From Neobacillus niacini NBRC 15566 (lineage in GTDB: Bacteria; Bacillota; Bacilli; Bacillales; Cytobacillaceae): a DNA stretch of 64,000 bases. The notes under the pieces are model-generated. The model did not search any database. It was given only the letters and a program-made list of their open reading frames with translations, and was not told where the DNA came from. Shown here in pieces: positions 1 through 8,533 of this stretch. The DNA lies in assembly GCF_001591505.1 (NCBI RefSeq), contig NZ_BCVA01000017.1:1-64000 (forward strand), in the 5' to 3' direction. Positions within the stretch are counted from its first letter, which is position 1, and the number at the start of each line of letters is the position of its first letter. The position numbers were made by a program, and so were the translations under genes.

Positions 1-110
1 ATAACACAGTCGTTTTTTTTATAATAAAGAGCTTAAAATATCAACTTCTGTAAACCTTCTTTGTATCACCTAGTAATTCACCTCATTAAGAACACTATCT
101 TCGCCATTAT

Positions 111-323
111 TCATTTTATTTTTTTGTACGCCAAAGGAGTCATGTTTATACAATCTCTGAATTTATTAATAAAATAGCTTGTACTATTAAAACCAACATG
201 ATAAGCAACTTCGGTAATATTAGAATCACCTTGCTGCAGTAGATATAAGCTCTGTTGAATACGGTAATCTAAAACATAATTTAATGGTGTACATTTTAAA
301 AATCGCTTGAAATAGCGGCAACA
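111..323 (-). pseudogene. C-terminal remnant of an AraC-family transcriptional regulator
   Basis: Translation of the minus strand gives the second half of an AraC-type DNA-binding domain: RYFKRF, then a recognisable second helix-turn-helix (ITEVAYHVGFNSTSYFINKF) and the closing TPLAY motif before TGA. Upstream the frame meets a stop at 324-326, and in another frame the residues ILDVAA of the first helix-turn-helix can be read, so an indel has removed part of helix 1. No effector domain or start codon follows; instead a MITE-like element lies at 362-637. I infer a dead gene. An alternative is a regulator whose other half was lost elsewhere. Confidence 0.75.
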
Positions 324-353
324 TCAAGAATGGAGGAATTCCTAAATTACATT

Positions 354-645
354 TTTTTATTGGCTCTGTTATTTTTCATTGTTGATTTTCGTACCAGGGG
401 TGAGAATCCATAGGCGGAGAATTTCCGGCTATTATCTATAGAGGGACCTTTGGAGCAGTTATAAGCGGAGATATTCCGGTTAACTGCTTTAAATAAGACA
501 AAATCCGAGGATTTGGATACATTAAGCGGAAAAACTCCGCCTGTTTTAAAGGAAATATGGGTATTTCCCTATTTAAACGGAAATTCTCCGCTTATTTTCC
601 AAACACAGTGAAATCAATATTCAGTTTTAACAGAGCCTTTTTATT
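354..645. mobile_element. MITE-like non-autonomous element with 8-bp target duplication
   Basis: The element proper is 362-637 (276 bp). Its ends are inverted repeats starting GGCTCTGTTA and still similar over about 25 bp (GGCTCTGTTATTTTTCATTG against GGCTCTGTTAAAACTGAATA). It is flanked by a perfect direct repeat TTTTTATT at 354-361 and 638-645, the signature of an 8-bp target duplication. It has no open reading frame. The inside consists of short palindromes of the type GCGGAGAATTTCCGC (about 413, 465, 526 and 578) and GGAAATATGGGTATTTCC (551). The transposase family that would move it cannot be fixed from this alone; 8-bp duplications occur in several IS families. Confidence 0.75.
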
Positions 646-814
646 AAAAATTATTTCAGAAATCCCTATGGAGAATTCCAATTTTTTTAAAGAATAAAGG
701 ATTCTAAATAGATAGGCTACTTGGGCAGGGGCAAAGATTAGTAGAAAAATCTTGTTTCAACCAACTTTGAAGGGGGTATTAAAAGAGAAAACCTATTAGA
801 GGGGGTGGCACATT

Positions 815-973
815 ATGAAACTGGAAGTGAAATGTAATGTTGAAAACTGTAAATATTGGGCTGATGGCGACCAATGTGTAGCGGACTCCATTTATGTTAT
901 AGGTCCACACGGCAGCAGAGAGGCTGATACTGTGGAAGAAACAGCTTGCAAAACTTTTGAGCTTCGTGAATGA
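815..973 (+). CDS. DUF1540 domain protein
   Basis: Encodes 52 residues starting MKLEVKCNVENCKYWADGD, preceded by a strong GGGGGTGG ribosome site. Four cysteines sit in the DUF1540 pattern (C7, C12, C21, C46) with the typical ending ACKTFE. DUF1540 proteins are small cysteine-rich proteins, common in spore formers and thought to bind a metal; no reaction is known. The gene stands alone and is followed at once by a strong terminator. Length and spacing fit the family, so I am confident of the family but not of a role. Confidence 0.9.
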   Translation: MKLEVKCNVENCKYWADGDQCVADSIYVIGPHGSREADTVEETACKTFELRE

Positions 974-980
974 AACATGG

Positions 981-1022
981 GGACTGCCCTTCTGCTTCTG
1001 AAGCAGAAGGGCAGTCCTTTTC
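981..1022 (+). terminator. Rho-independent terminator after the DUF1540 gene
   Basis: A near-perfect stem of about 17 bp (GGACTGCCCTTCTGCTTC with its complement) with a tiny loop, followed by a T-run. It lies 8 bp after the stop of the DUF1540 gene and separates it from the amino acid importer. Confidence 0.9.
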
Positions 1023-1075
1023 AAAATGCTGGAAAAGTAACGGTATAGCTTGAATGAGAGAGGAGAAAATCAAGC

Positions 1076-1858
1076 ATGGAAAAACGATACATAATGATTC
1101 TATCGTGCTTGTTTCTGATGGGGATGCTGACTGGCTGTATCCAAAAGGACCAGCTGGCTGATGGAACAAAGCTGATAGATAAACAGAAATTTATTTATGC
1201 AGCCTCAGGAGAATTTAAGCCCTTTAGCTATGTTAACAATGATGATTTATCGATGACTGGTTTCGATATTGAGGTAGGTAACGCAGTCGGAAAAGAACTG
1301 GGTCTTGAACCAGTACAGAAGAGGATGAAATTCAAAGGACTCATCGAGGGTATTAAAACGGGACGGGCTGACGCAGCCGTTGCCAGCCACACCATTAACC
1401 CTGAGCGCGCCAAACAAGTTGATTTTTCTACACCCTACTATTACTCAGGTCCACAGATCTTCACAAGACCTGACAGCGAGATTAAAACAGTAGATGACTT
1501 AAAAGGAAAAGAAGTTGCCGTGGCAAAGGGCTCCACCTATGCGGAGACAGCCAAAAAGTATACCAGCAATATTAAAATGTATGACAGTGATATTACCGCA
1601 TTAAAAGCGCTAAGTATTGGCCGGCATGACGCGGTTATAACCGATTTTGTCACTGGTAAAAGTGCAAAAAAGGAAGGGTTCAAAATTCAGGGGCAGCAGT
1701 TAATCGAGCGGAGTGAACAAGCTATTGTTATTCCGAAGGATAATCCACACCTGCTCAAGCGGGTAAATGAAGCGCTTGAAAAACTCCATAACGATGGAAC
1801 ACTATCCCGAATCAGTCAAAAGTATTTCGGGGAGGATATTACGAAAAAGCCTGAATAA
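1076..1858 (+). CDS. Amino acid ABC transporter substrate-binding lipoprotein
   Basis: A 260-residue bacterial extracellular solute-binding protein of family 3 (polar amino acids, cystine or glutamine type). The N-terminus is a lipoprotein signal (hydrophobic stretch then LTGC, lipidated Cys21), so it is anchored outside the membrane. Family features include GEFKPFSYVN, the hinge segment GFDIEVGNAVGKELG and the C-terminal YFGEDI. It heads a three-gene operon with a permease and an ATPase. The set resembles the B. subtilis Tcy cystine systems in size and order, but I cannot assign the ligand from sequence. Confidence 0.9.
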   Translation: MEKRYIMILSCLFLMGMLTGCIQKDQLADGTKLIDKQKFIYAASGEFKPFSYVNNDDLSMTGFDIEVGNAVGKELGLEPVQKRMKFKGLIEGIKTGRADAAVASHTINPERAKQVDFSTPYYYSGPQIFTRPDSEIKTVDDLKGKEVAVAKGSTYAETAKKYTSNIKMYDSDITALKALSIGRHDAVITDFVTGKSAKKEGFKIQGQQLIERSEQAIVIPKDNPHLLKRVNEALEKLHNDGTLSRISQKYFGEDITKKPE

Positions 1859-1893
1859 TAGATTAATAGTTAGAAAGAAAGGATGTCGTTATT

Positions 1894-2559
1894 TTGCCTA
1901 GTTTTTCGCATTTTTTACATACCTTTATCAGCAGTAAAGACCTATTCATAGATGCAGCGTTGTTAACGTTAAAACTTACGGTTGTCTCTATTTTAATTGG
2001 GATTTTATTCGGATTATTTTTTGCTCTTTTAAAAATTTCAAGGATTAAAGTTTTGGAGTATATTTCAAATGCGTATGTATTCCTTGTAAGGGGAACCCCG
2101 CTCATTGTCCAGATTTTTATTCTGTATTTTGGCTTCAGTGGAATTTTCCTCATTCCTGACTTTTGGGCAGCAGCACTTGCACTAGCCTTCCATAATGGTG
2201 CCTATATTGCAGAAATTTTCCGAGGGACGATTCAGTCCATTGATAAAGGACAAATGGAAGCGGCACGCTCTCTCGGAATGACTAGAATACTAGCTATGCG
2301 CCGTATTATTCTTCCACAGGCTTTCAAGCGGGCACTGCCTCCTCTTGGAAACCAATTTATTATTGGACTTAAAGATTCATCTCTGGCAGCTTTTATATCC
2401 ATGAATGAGCTGTTCAATGTTTCGACGACACTGGGTTCCAATAATTTCGATGAAATGACCTACTTGTTAATTGTAGCCGTTTATTATCTAGTACTTGTTG
2501 CCGTATTAACCATGCTGGTGAGCTTGTTCGAAAAGAGATTGGCAGTTAGTGATCGATAG
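1894..2559 (+). CDS. Amino acid ABC transporter permease (HisM/GlnP type)
   Basis: A 221-residue inner-membrane permease with about five membrane segments. The EAA loop that docks on the ATPase is visible near residues 120-150 (MEAARSLGMTRILAMRRIIL, then PQAF). The RGTPLIVQ motif of polar amino acid permeases lies near residue 65. Translation starts at TTG with a GAAAGGATG ribosome site. It sits 35 bp after the binding protein and 12 bp before the ATPase, so the three are one transcript. Such permeases usually work as homodimers. Confidence 0.92.
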   Translation: MPSFSHFLHTFISSKDLFIDAALLTLKLTVVSILIGILFGLFFALLKISRIKVLEYISNAYVFLVRGTPLIVQIFILYFGFSGIFLIPDFWAAALALAFHNGAYIAEIFRGTIQSIDKGQMEAARSLGMTRILAMRRIILPQAFKRALPPLGNQFIIGLKDSSLAAFISMNELFNVSTTLGSNNFDEMTYLLIVAVYYLVLVAVLTMLVSLFEKRLAVSDR

Positions 2560-2571
2560 GAGGACGTTAAA

Positions 2572-3315
2572 GTGAATGATCGAGAAATGATTAAAATAGA
2601 AAACTTACATAAATCTTATGGCAGTTTACATGTATTAAAAGATATAAATATGTCCGTGTATGAAAGTGAAGTTGTCTGCTTGGTGGGAGCCTCTGGCTCA
2701 GGTAAAAGTACTCTGCTGCGCTGCCTTAACTTTTTAGAAAAAAGGCAAGGTGGGAGAATTTCAATTCGCGGGGAAGAGATTAGCCCGGAAACCCACAATA
2801 TTAATTCTGTCCGCCAAACGGTGGGGATGGTTTTCCAGCACTTTAATCTATTTCCGCATAAAACCGTTCTTGAAAATGTCATTGAAGCACCTACCATGGT
2901 AAAGAAAATCCCAAAAGACCAGGCCATTGCCGAAGCAAAGGAGCTGCTCCAAAAGGTGGGTCTTCTTGATAAGGCGAATGTTTATCCTAGCAAATTGTCC
3001 GGTGGTCAAAAGCAGCGGGTGGCAATTGCCAGGTCGCTGGCCATGAAGCCCGATATCATGCTTTTTGATGAACCGACATCTGCCCTTGATCCGCAGCTTG
3101 TTGGTGAAGTATTGGCAACCATGAAAGAGTTAGCTGATGAAGGAATGACCATGGTAGTGGTTACCCATGAAATGGGCTTCGCCCGTGAGGTTGCTGATTG
3201 GATTGTCTTCATGGACGATGGCAGAATTATTGAAAGAAATCGGCCAAATGATTTCTTTGATCATCCAAAAGAGCAGCGTACACAAGAATTCCTCCAAGCA
3301 ACCATGCTAAAATAA
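2572..3315 (+). CDS. Amino acid ABC transporter ATP-binding protein (GlnQ/TcyC type)
   Basis: A 247-residue ABC ATPase that powers the importer encoded just upstream. Visible motifs are Walker [10 protein letters not shown] (about residues 39-47), Q-loop VFQHFNLFP, signature LSGGQKQR, Walker [13 protein letters not shown] and the switch His in [10 protein letters not shown]. The segment [16 protein letters not shown] is typical of the polar amino acid branch. The start is GTG after AGGAGG. Last gene of the operon; a terminator follows at 3378. Confidence 0.93.
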   Translation: MNDREMIKIENLHKSYGSLHVLKDINMSVYESEVVCLVGASGSGKSTLLRCLNFLEKRQGGRISIRGEEISPETHNINSVRQTVGMVFQHFNLFPHKTVLENVIEAPTMVKKIPKDQAIAEAKELLQKVGLLDKANVYPSKLSGGQKQRVAIARSLAMKPDIMLFDEPTSALDPQLVGEVLATMKELADEGMTMVVVTHEMGFAREVADWIVFMDDGRIIERNRPNDFFDHPKEQRTQEFLQATMLK

Positions 3316-3377
3316 CAAAGCTTAAGCTCGACAGTGATAGTTGAAGCTTAATGAAATGAATAAAAGAATAGTAAGAA

Positions 3378-3415
3378 CCAAAAATACCAGTTTTAAAAAA
3401 ACTTGGTATTTTTGG
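3378..3415. terminator. Bidirectional terminator between the ABC operon and the DUF6143 pair
   Basis: Stem CCAAAAATACC / GGTATTTTTGG with A-rich and T-rich flanks, placed between two convergent units; it can serve both strands. Confidence 0.75.
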
Positions 3416-3450
3416 CTTTATGATAAATTTACCTGCAACCTAACAATCCT

Positions 3451-4005
3451 TTACACTTTTTCCTCCCACCAGCCAAAGGCGATTCTTGCATTAACCTGGC
3501 TTTTCCCTGGGGACAAAAAATATAAGGAAAAGGAACTTCCTGGAGGGATGATAAACATACCTTGAAAATCATGCTTTGTAAGGGTTACAGGCGGTTCAAC
3601 CCTTCTTACAAAGGCGTAGGTACCACCTCTGGGTTTTCCTGAAACGAAGCTGGCATTTTTAATTTCAGCCTTGGGGAGTGGCGGCGGAATCATGGCTTGG
3701 TTCCCAGCAGCAAAATTAGGAGATGTTTTTCCTGTTCCGGGAAGTATGCTGCTTAGCCAAGCTTCAGTGGTTAATGGCTCATTGGAATAGTTGCTAATGG
3801 TATAGGCATTCAAAAATATATTCACTTTGGAGTCAGCTGGGTTGATTGACCCGCCCCATCCATTGTATCCATCTCCTAAGGATATGATTTCAGTTTGACC
3901 AAGAAAGCACTCACCAAGATAGGAATGATATACATTTTCGGGCAAAACGGTAACCTCATTAGGGTGTTTTACATGATCATAATCATGCTTGAACTGATAA
4001 TTCAT
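3451..4005 (-). CDS. DUF6143 family protein, downstream copy
   Basis: A 184-residue protein without signal peptide or membrane helix. It shares with its neighbour the family layout YFIGQTE-like, WGG-xxNP-xS-VN, IPPP-xP and the C-terminal end WWEEK, which I recognise as DUF6143, a Bacillaceae family of unknown function rich in beta-strand-like segments. It starts inside the end of the upstream paralogue (23-bp overlap), implying coupled translation. The two differ widely in sequence, so the duplication is old. A structural or spore-associated role is possible but not shown. Confidence 0.75.
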   Translation of the reverse strand: MNYQFKHDYDHVKHPNEVTVLPENVYHSYLGECFLGQTEIISLGDGYNGWGGSINPADSKVNIFLNAYTISNYSNEPLTTEAWLSSILPGTGKTSPNFAAGNQAMIPPPLPKAEIKNASFVSGKPRGGTYAFVRRVEPPVTLTKHDFQGMFIIPPGSSFSLYFLSPGKSQVNARIAFGWWEEKV

Positions 4006-4537
4006 TTTTTTCCTCCCACCAGGTCACAACGATTGTCCCTTTGATGTATTGATATCCAGGAGGCCTTAGAATTATTGAGAAGGAACCTCCTGGACCAATA
4101 ATGATCGAGCCATTGTGTGAATCGCTTACAAGAGTTGAATTTGGAGTAACAATTCTATCAAAAATATTCACACCTTTAGTCATGAGCTCAGTGGAATAAT
4201 CAGCATATGTCATTACCGCTCTAGGTATTGGAGGTGGTGAGATAGACTGATTTGTTGGAGTTACATTGAAGGAGGCAACTGCTTTTTTAGGCGGATTGGC
4301 ATTTAACCATACTTCACTGATAAAATTTTGATTTGAAAAGTTTGTTATGGTAAAAATATCGATATATAGATTGACTCCGGAATTAATAGGGTTTACTATT
4401 CCGCCCCAGGCATAATATCCGCCGCCGAAATTCAGTAATTCTGTTTTGCCTATAAAATATCTGCCAAGCCTTGAGTTCAAGGTCGGGCTGGTTATATTTG
4501 CCACTTCAATCGGCTGTTTATTCGTTTCTCTTGGCAT
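3983..4537 (-). CDS. DUF6143 family protein, upstream copy
   Basis: A 184-residue paralogue of the following gene, identical in length. Shared landmarks are RYFIGKTELL near residue 28, YAWGGIVNPINSGVNLY, ISPPPIPRA, FDRIVTPNSTLV, the glycine-rich GPGGSFSI and the terminal TWWEEK. No signal peptide or membrane helix. It is the first gene of a two-gene unit; an AT-rich TATAAT lies about 20-30 bp upstream of the start on this strand. The function of DUF6143 is unknown; I name only the family. Confidence 0.75.
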   Translation of the reverse strand: MPRETNKQPIEVANITSPTLNSRLGRYFIGKTELLNFGGGYYAWGGIVNPINSGVNLYIDIFTITNFSNQNFISEVWLNANPPKKAVASFNVTPTNQSISPPPIPRAVMTYADYSTELMTKGVNIFDRIVTPNSTLVSDSHNGSIIIGPGGSFSIILRPPGYQYIKGTIVVTWWEEKNELSVQA

Positions 4538-4715
4538 ACAAATACTCCTGACTGTGCATTATGAGATTATATAATAAGGCACAGTGTAGGCAGTTGTTCA
4601 GAAAGATTGCGTAAATTATATTTTATTCTTTACCATTTAGTAACATTGAGACCATGTCGCATGGGAGAGAGCTAGTTCACTCCTTACTTAACAAAATATA
4701 TTCTTAAATCAATTG

Positions 4716-4764
4716 TTGCGTCAAAAAAAGGAGTATGTTACTATATGTGTAACCGGTTACACAT
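4716..4764 (+). promoter_or_regulatory. rbs promoter with perfect 20-bp RbsR operator
   Basis: TTGCGT (4716-4721), 17 bp, TACTAT (4739-4744) forms a sigma-A type promoter. Directly after it, at 4745-4764, is the perfect palindrome ATGTGTAACCGGTTACACAT, the form expected for a LacI/RbsR operator, placed over the transcription start so that a bound repressor would block initiation. It ends 13 bp before the rbsR start codon, so rbsR would control itself and the whole operon. Confidence 0.85.
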
Positions 4765-4777
4765 TAGAGGTGAATCA

Positions 4778-5755
4778 ATGGTTACCATACGCGATGTTGC
4801 CAAAAAAGCTGGAGTATCTGTGGCGACCGTTTCGAGAGTATTAAACAATAAAGGTTATTCACATGAAGATACTAGGAAGCTAGTAAACGAGGCAATTAAA
4901 GAATTAAACTACAAACCAAATGAAGTGGCAAGATCTCTTTTTAAGAAAAAGTCTAGATTAATTGGATTATTGCTGCCGGATATTCGAAATCCATTCTTTC
5001 CTGAGCTGGCCCGTGGAGTAGAGGATGAAATGCAAGAACAAGGGCTCCATTTAATTATTGGAAATGCTGATGAAAAGCCTGAAAAAGAAATAGATTATAT
5101 ACAAACGTTTAAACAAAATAATGTAATTGGGATTATTTCAGCAACAAATCAAGCTGAAACAGAACTTTATGAAGACTTATCTTTTCCCGTGGTGTTTCTG
5201 GATCGGATCACAAAGAGTCATCCTTCCGTTTATGCAGACGGATTGGATGGGGGAAAAAAGGCAGCACATGAAATCATCAGAAGGGGAAGTAAGCGAATTG
5301 CTTTACTGAGGGGACCTATTGAATTAAGGACAGCACAAGATAGATTCAAAGGTGCAGTCGATGAGCTATGTAATGCGAACGTGGATTTTCAGGTTATTAC
5401 GTCATCGTTTAGTTTTCACGACGCTGAAAAAATGGCGAAAACATTATTTGAAAAATTTCCTGAAACAGATGGGATTATTGCCAGTAATGATCTTAGTGCT
5501 GCAGCGATTTTACATGAGGCGCTGCGAATAGGAAGATCAATTCCGGATGACTTACAAATAATCGGCTATGATGATATACCGCTTAGTAAGCTGCTTTTCC
5601 CGCCGCTTTCTACCATTAGGCAGCCAGCCTATGATATGGGAAGAGAAGCAGCAAAACTATTAATAAAAATTATTGGAAAACAGCCGTTAGTGCAAAAGAA
5701 TATTCAAATGCCTGTTACATTTATTGAGCGGCAAACGACAAGAAAGGTTGAGTAA
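4778..5755 (+). CDS. rbsR: Ribose operon repressor, LacI family
   Basis: A 325-residue LacI-type repressor. The N-terminal helix-turn-helix is TIRDVAKKAGVSVATVSRVL and hinge helix NEVARSLFKKKS follows; the rest is a periplasmic-binding-like sensor domain (IGLLLPDIRNPFFPELARGV onward). I place the start at 4778 (ATG after AGAGGTG) because a longer frame from 4745 would start inside the operator. It is the first gene of rbsRKDACB, as in B. subtilis, and overlaps nothing; rbsK follows after one base. Ribose or a derivative is the expected inducer. Confidence 0.95.
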   Translation: MVTIRDVAKKAGVSVATVSRVLNNKGYSHEDTRKLVNEAIKELNYKPNEVARSLFKKKSRLIGLLLPDIRNPFFPELARGVEDEMQEQGLHLIIGNADEKPEKEIDYIQTFKQNNVIGIISATNQAETELYEDLSFPVVFLDRITKSHPSVYADGLDGGKKAAHEIIRRGSKRIALLRGPIELRTAQDRFKGAVDELCNANVDFQVITSSFSFHDAEKMAKTLFEKFPETDGIIASNDLSAAAILHEALRIGRSIPDDLQIIGYDDIPLSKLLFPPLSTIRQPAYDMGREAAKLLIKIIGKQPLVQKNIQMPVTFIERQTTRKVE

Positions 5756-5756
5756 A

Positions 5757-6635
5757 ATGACTAAAATCACGGTAATTGGCAGTTCTTCTATGGATTTGGT
5801 TGTAACCGCTTCAAAGCGGCCAAATAAAGGGGAAACGATTCTTGGGGAGAGCTTTAAGACAGTCCCTGGTGGCAAAGGAGCTAACCAGGCTGTCGCAGCT
5901 GCAAGGCTTGGTGCTGAAGTGTATATGGTGGGTTGTGTAGGTGACGATGGGTTTGGTGAAGAAATCGTTAATAATTTCATTTCCAATGGTGTTGTTACAA
6001 CCTATGTGAAACCGGTTACACATTCAGAAACAGGAACAGCACATATTACCCTTGCAGAAGGCGATAACAGCATTATTGTGGTAAAGGGCGCAAACAATGA
6101 TGTCACTCCTAATTTTGTGGAAAAGGCATTGGATGTAATATGTGAATCTGATATTGTACTAATTCAGCAGGAGATCCCGGAGGAAACAGTGGAGTATGTA
6201 GCAGAAATTTGCTTTTCAAACGATGTACCTTTACTGCTAAATCCAGCACCCGCAAGATCTATTAGTAAAACTGTGATTGAAAAGGCAACATATATTTCAC
6301 CAAATGAATGGGAAGCTTCGGTTCTTTTCGAGAACAAGGACATCCATGAAGCTTTAAAAGAGTATCCAAATAAACTATTGATTACAGAAGGTAAAAATGG
6401 AGTCCGCTATTATGATGGTGAGAATGAGGTGCTTGTCCCTGCTTATGTGGTTGAAGCAGTTGATACAACTGGTGCAGGCGACACATTTAATGCGGCATTC
6501 GCAGTTGCCGTAGCGGAGGGTAAAAGCATAAAAGATAGCATTCGTTTTGCAAATCGCGCTGCATCATTATCTGTAACAAAATTCGGCGCACAGGGTGGTA
6601 TGCCAACAAGAGAAGAAGTAGAAGGGAGTTTATAG
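5757..6635 (+). CDS. rbsK: Ribokinase
   Basis: A 292-residue PfkB-family sugar kinase that phosphorylates D-ribose to ribose 5-phosphate in the cytosol. The two PfkB signatures are present: [15 protein letters not shown] (about residues 38-52) and [13 protein letters not shown] (about 236-248), the latter with the catalytic aspartate and anion hole. The start ATG lies one base after the rbsR stop. Length equals that of B. subtilis RbsK. Odd: the coding DNA at 6004-6023 is a near-perfect copy of the operon operator. Confidence 0.96.
   Translation: MTKITVIGSSSMDLVVTASKRPNKGETILGESFKTVPGGKGANQAVAAARLGAEVYMVGCVGDDGFGEEIVNNFISNGVVTTYVKPVTHSETGTAHITLAEGDNSIIVVKGANNDVTPNFVEKALDVICESDIVLIQQEIPEETVEYVAEICFSNDVPLLLNPAPARSISKTVIEKATYISPNEWEASVLFENKDIHEALKEYPNKLLITEGKNGVRYYDGENEVLVPAYVVEAVDTTGAGDTFNAAFAVAVAEGKSIKDSIRFANRAASLSVTKFGAQGGMPTREEVEGSL
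6004..6023. promoter_or_regulatory. Putative second RbsR operator inside rbsK
   Basis: ATGTGAAACCGGTTACACAT matches the promoter operator at 19 of 20 positions, centred 1259 bp downstream of it. It encodes YVKPVTH in rbsK. Its place inside a gene suggests an auxiliary operator or roadblock site; this is inference from sequence only. Confidence 0.55.
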
Positions 6636-6637
6636 AA

Positions 6638-7033
6638 GTGAAACGTTATGGAATATTAAACAGCGATATATCGAAGGTATTATCTGACCTTGGTCATACT
6701 GATTTTATTGTGATAGCAGATGCGGGTTTGCCTATTCCAGAAGGGATTAAGAAGATTGATTTAGCAATTAAACCAGGCATGCCTTTATTTATAGATGTAG
6801 TCAATGCCATTGAAGAGGATATGGTGATTGAAAAAGTCACGATAGCCACTGAAATAGAAGAAGGAAATCCTAAACATGCAGCCTATTTAAAAGGTAAATT
6901 CGCTGATAAGGAAATTGAACACGTATCCCATGAGGAGTTTAAACAATTAACAAAACAGGCTAAAGCAGTAATTCGTACAGGTGAAATTACACCATATGCA
7001 AACTGTATTTTACAATCTGGAGTATTTTTCTAA
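6638..7033 (+). CDS. rbsD: D-ribose pyranase
   Basis: A 131-residue protein that interconverts the pyranose and furanose forms of ribose, supplying the furanose used by ribokinase. The family's catalytic histidine is visible as His20 in [10 protein letters not shown], and the conserved ADAGLPIP and [14 protein letters not shown] segments follow. Start is GTG, two bases after the rbsK stop. Length is that of the B. subtilis enzyme. Third gene of the rbs operon. Confidence 0.96.
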   Translation: MKRYGILNSDISKVLSDLGHTDFIVIADAGLPIPEGIKKIDLAIKPGMPLFIDVVNAIEEDMVIEKVTIATEIEEGNPKHAAYLKGKFADKEIEHVSHEEFKQLTKQAKAVIRTGEITPYANCILQSGVFF

Positions 7034-7050
7034 AAGATGAGGTGATAAAT

Positions 7051-8532
7051 ATGCGTATTACGATGGAAAACATCTATAAAGCATTTGGAGCCAATCAAGT
7101 TTTAACAGGTGTTGATTTTGAGTTATTAGATGGCGAAGTGCATGCCCTAATGGGGGAGAATGGTGCGGGGAAATCAACGATGATGAACGTACTTACTGGT
7201 CTTCATGCTCGAGATAAGGGAATCATCACAATTGATGGGAAGGAAACTTATTTTAAGAACCCAAAAGAAGCGGAGCAATGTGGAATAACCTTTATACACC
7301 AAGAATTAAATATATGGCCTGATATGACTGTTTTAGAAAACTTATTTATTGGAAAGGAACTAAAGAATTCTTTTGGCCTTTTAAAAATAGCCGAAATGAA
7401 AGCGCTGGCAAAAAAACAGTTTGATAGATTAGCAGTATCAATACCGTTAGATAAAGAGGCGGGGAATTGCTCTGTTGGGGAGCAGCAAATGATTGAGATT
7501 GCTAAAGCTTTAATGACAGAAGCAAAAGTGATTATTATGGATGAACCTACTGCTGCATTAACAGAAAGGGAAATCAGCAAACTCTTTGATGTTATTTCTT
7601 CTTTAAAAAAGGCAGGCGTATCAATTGTCTATATTTCACATCGGATGGAGGAGATTTTTGCCATCTGTGACAGGATTACCGTCATGCGGGATGGGAAAAC
7701 CGTTGACACGAAGGCGATTCCAGAAACAAATTTTGATGAAGTCGTCAGGAAAATGGTTGGCAGGGAATTAACAGACCGCTTTCCTAACCGAAATCCTAAC
7801 CTTGGTGAAATCGTTCTTCAGGTAAAGGGGTTGACAAAAAAAGGACAATTTGAAGATGTGAATTTTTCTGTACGTGCTGGCGAAATAGTCGGGGTTTCAG
7901 GTTTGATGGGAGCCGGAAGGACAGAAATCATGAGGGCGATTTTTGGTCTAGGTGGGTTTGATCACGGTGAAATTTGGTTGAAAGGAAAAAAAGTGACAAT
8001 CAAAACACCGGACCAAGCTGTCAAAGCAGGAATCGGATTCATTACAGAGGATCGCAAAGATGAAGGGTTAATTCTAGATTTCTCTATAAGAGATAATATG
8101 GTGCTGCCAACACTCTATAGCTTCGCTCCCAAAGGGATCATCAATGAAAAAAGTGAGACAGACTTTGTGACTATGTTAATCAAACGCTTGACAGTAAAAA
8201 CGGAGTCCCCAGATATTGCGGTTGGAAAGCTATCAGGGGGAAATCAGCAGAAGGTGGTCATTGCCAAGTGGGTTGGAATCGGGCCGAAATTACTTATTTT
8301 AGATGAGCCGACTAGAGGAGTAGATGTTGGAGCGAAGAGAGAAATTTATGATCTAATGAATGAATTAACAGATCGGGGTGTAGCCATCATCATGGTATCT
8401 TCAGAATTGCCTGAGGTCCTTGGTATGAGTGATCGAATCCTCGTCGTTCATGAAGGAAAAATAAATGGTGAGTTATCGAAAGAGGCTGCTACCCAAGAAA
8501 AAATTATGACATTGGCAACAGGAGGTCAGTGA
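7051..8532 (+). CDS. rbsA: Ribose ABC transporter ATP-binding protein
   Basis: A 493-residue protein with two fused ABC domains that energises ribose import. Domain 1 has Walker [10 protein letters not shown] (about residues 35-43), signature CSVGEQQM and Walker [12 protein letters not shown]. Domain 2 has the degenerate P-loop GLMGAGRTE typical of sugar importers, signature LSGGNQQKV and [15 protein letters not shown] use ATG 7051 because GATGAGGTG lies just upstream; an earlier GTG at 7042 lies inside that ribosome site. Length matches B. subtilis RbsA. Confidence 0.96.
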   Translation: MRITMENIYKAFGANQVLTGVDFELLDGEVHALMGENGAGKSTMMNVLTGLHARDKGIITIDGKETYFKNPKEAEQCGITFIHQELNIWPDMTVLENLFIGKELKNSFGLLKIAEMKALAKKQFDRLAVSIPLDKEAGNCSVGEQQMIEIAKALMTEAKVIIMDEPTAALTEREISKLFDVISSLKKAGVSIVYISHRMEEIFAICDRITVMRDGKTVDTKAIPETNFDEVVRKMVGRELTDRFPNRNPNLGEIVLQVKGLTKKGQFEDVNFSVRAGEIVGVSGLMGAGRTEIMRAIFGLGGFDHGEIWLKGKKVTIKTPDQAVKAGIGFITEDRKDEGLILDFSIRDNMVLPTLYSFAPKGIINEKSETDFVTMLIKRLTVKTESPDIAVGKLSGGNQQKVVIAKWVGIGPKLLILDEPTRGVDVGAKREIYDLMNELTDRGVAIIMVSSELPEVLGMSDRILVVHEGKINGELSKEAATQEKIMTLATGGQ

Positions 8533-8533
8533 G

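Noticed and set aside
800..818. T-box-like GGGTGGCAC sequence
   Set aside because: It is just the ribosome site of the DUF1540 gene; no specifier stem or antiterminator precedes it.
779..1169. Two leftward frames over the DUF1540 gene and terminator
   Set aside because: They are mirror frames of DUF1540, its hairpin and the binding-protein gene; no start signals.
3341..3565. Rightward frame of 74 residues after the amino acid ABC operon
   Set aside because: It spans a terminator and lies antisense to the DUF6143 gene; no ribosome site or family features.
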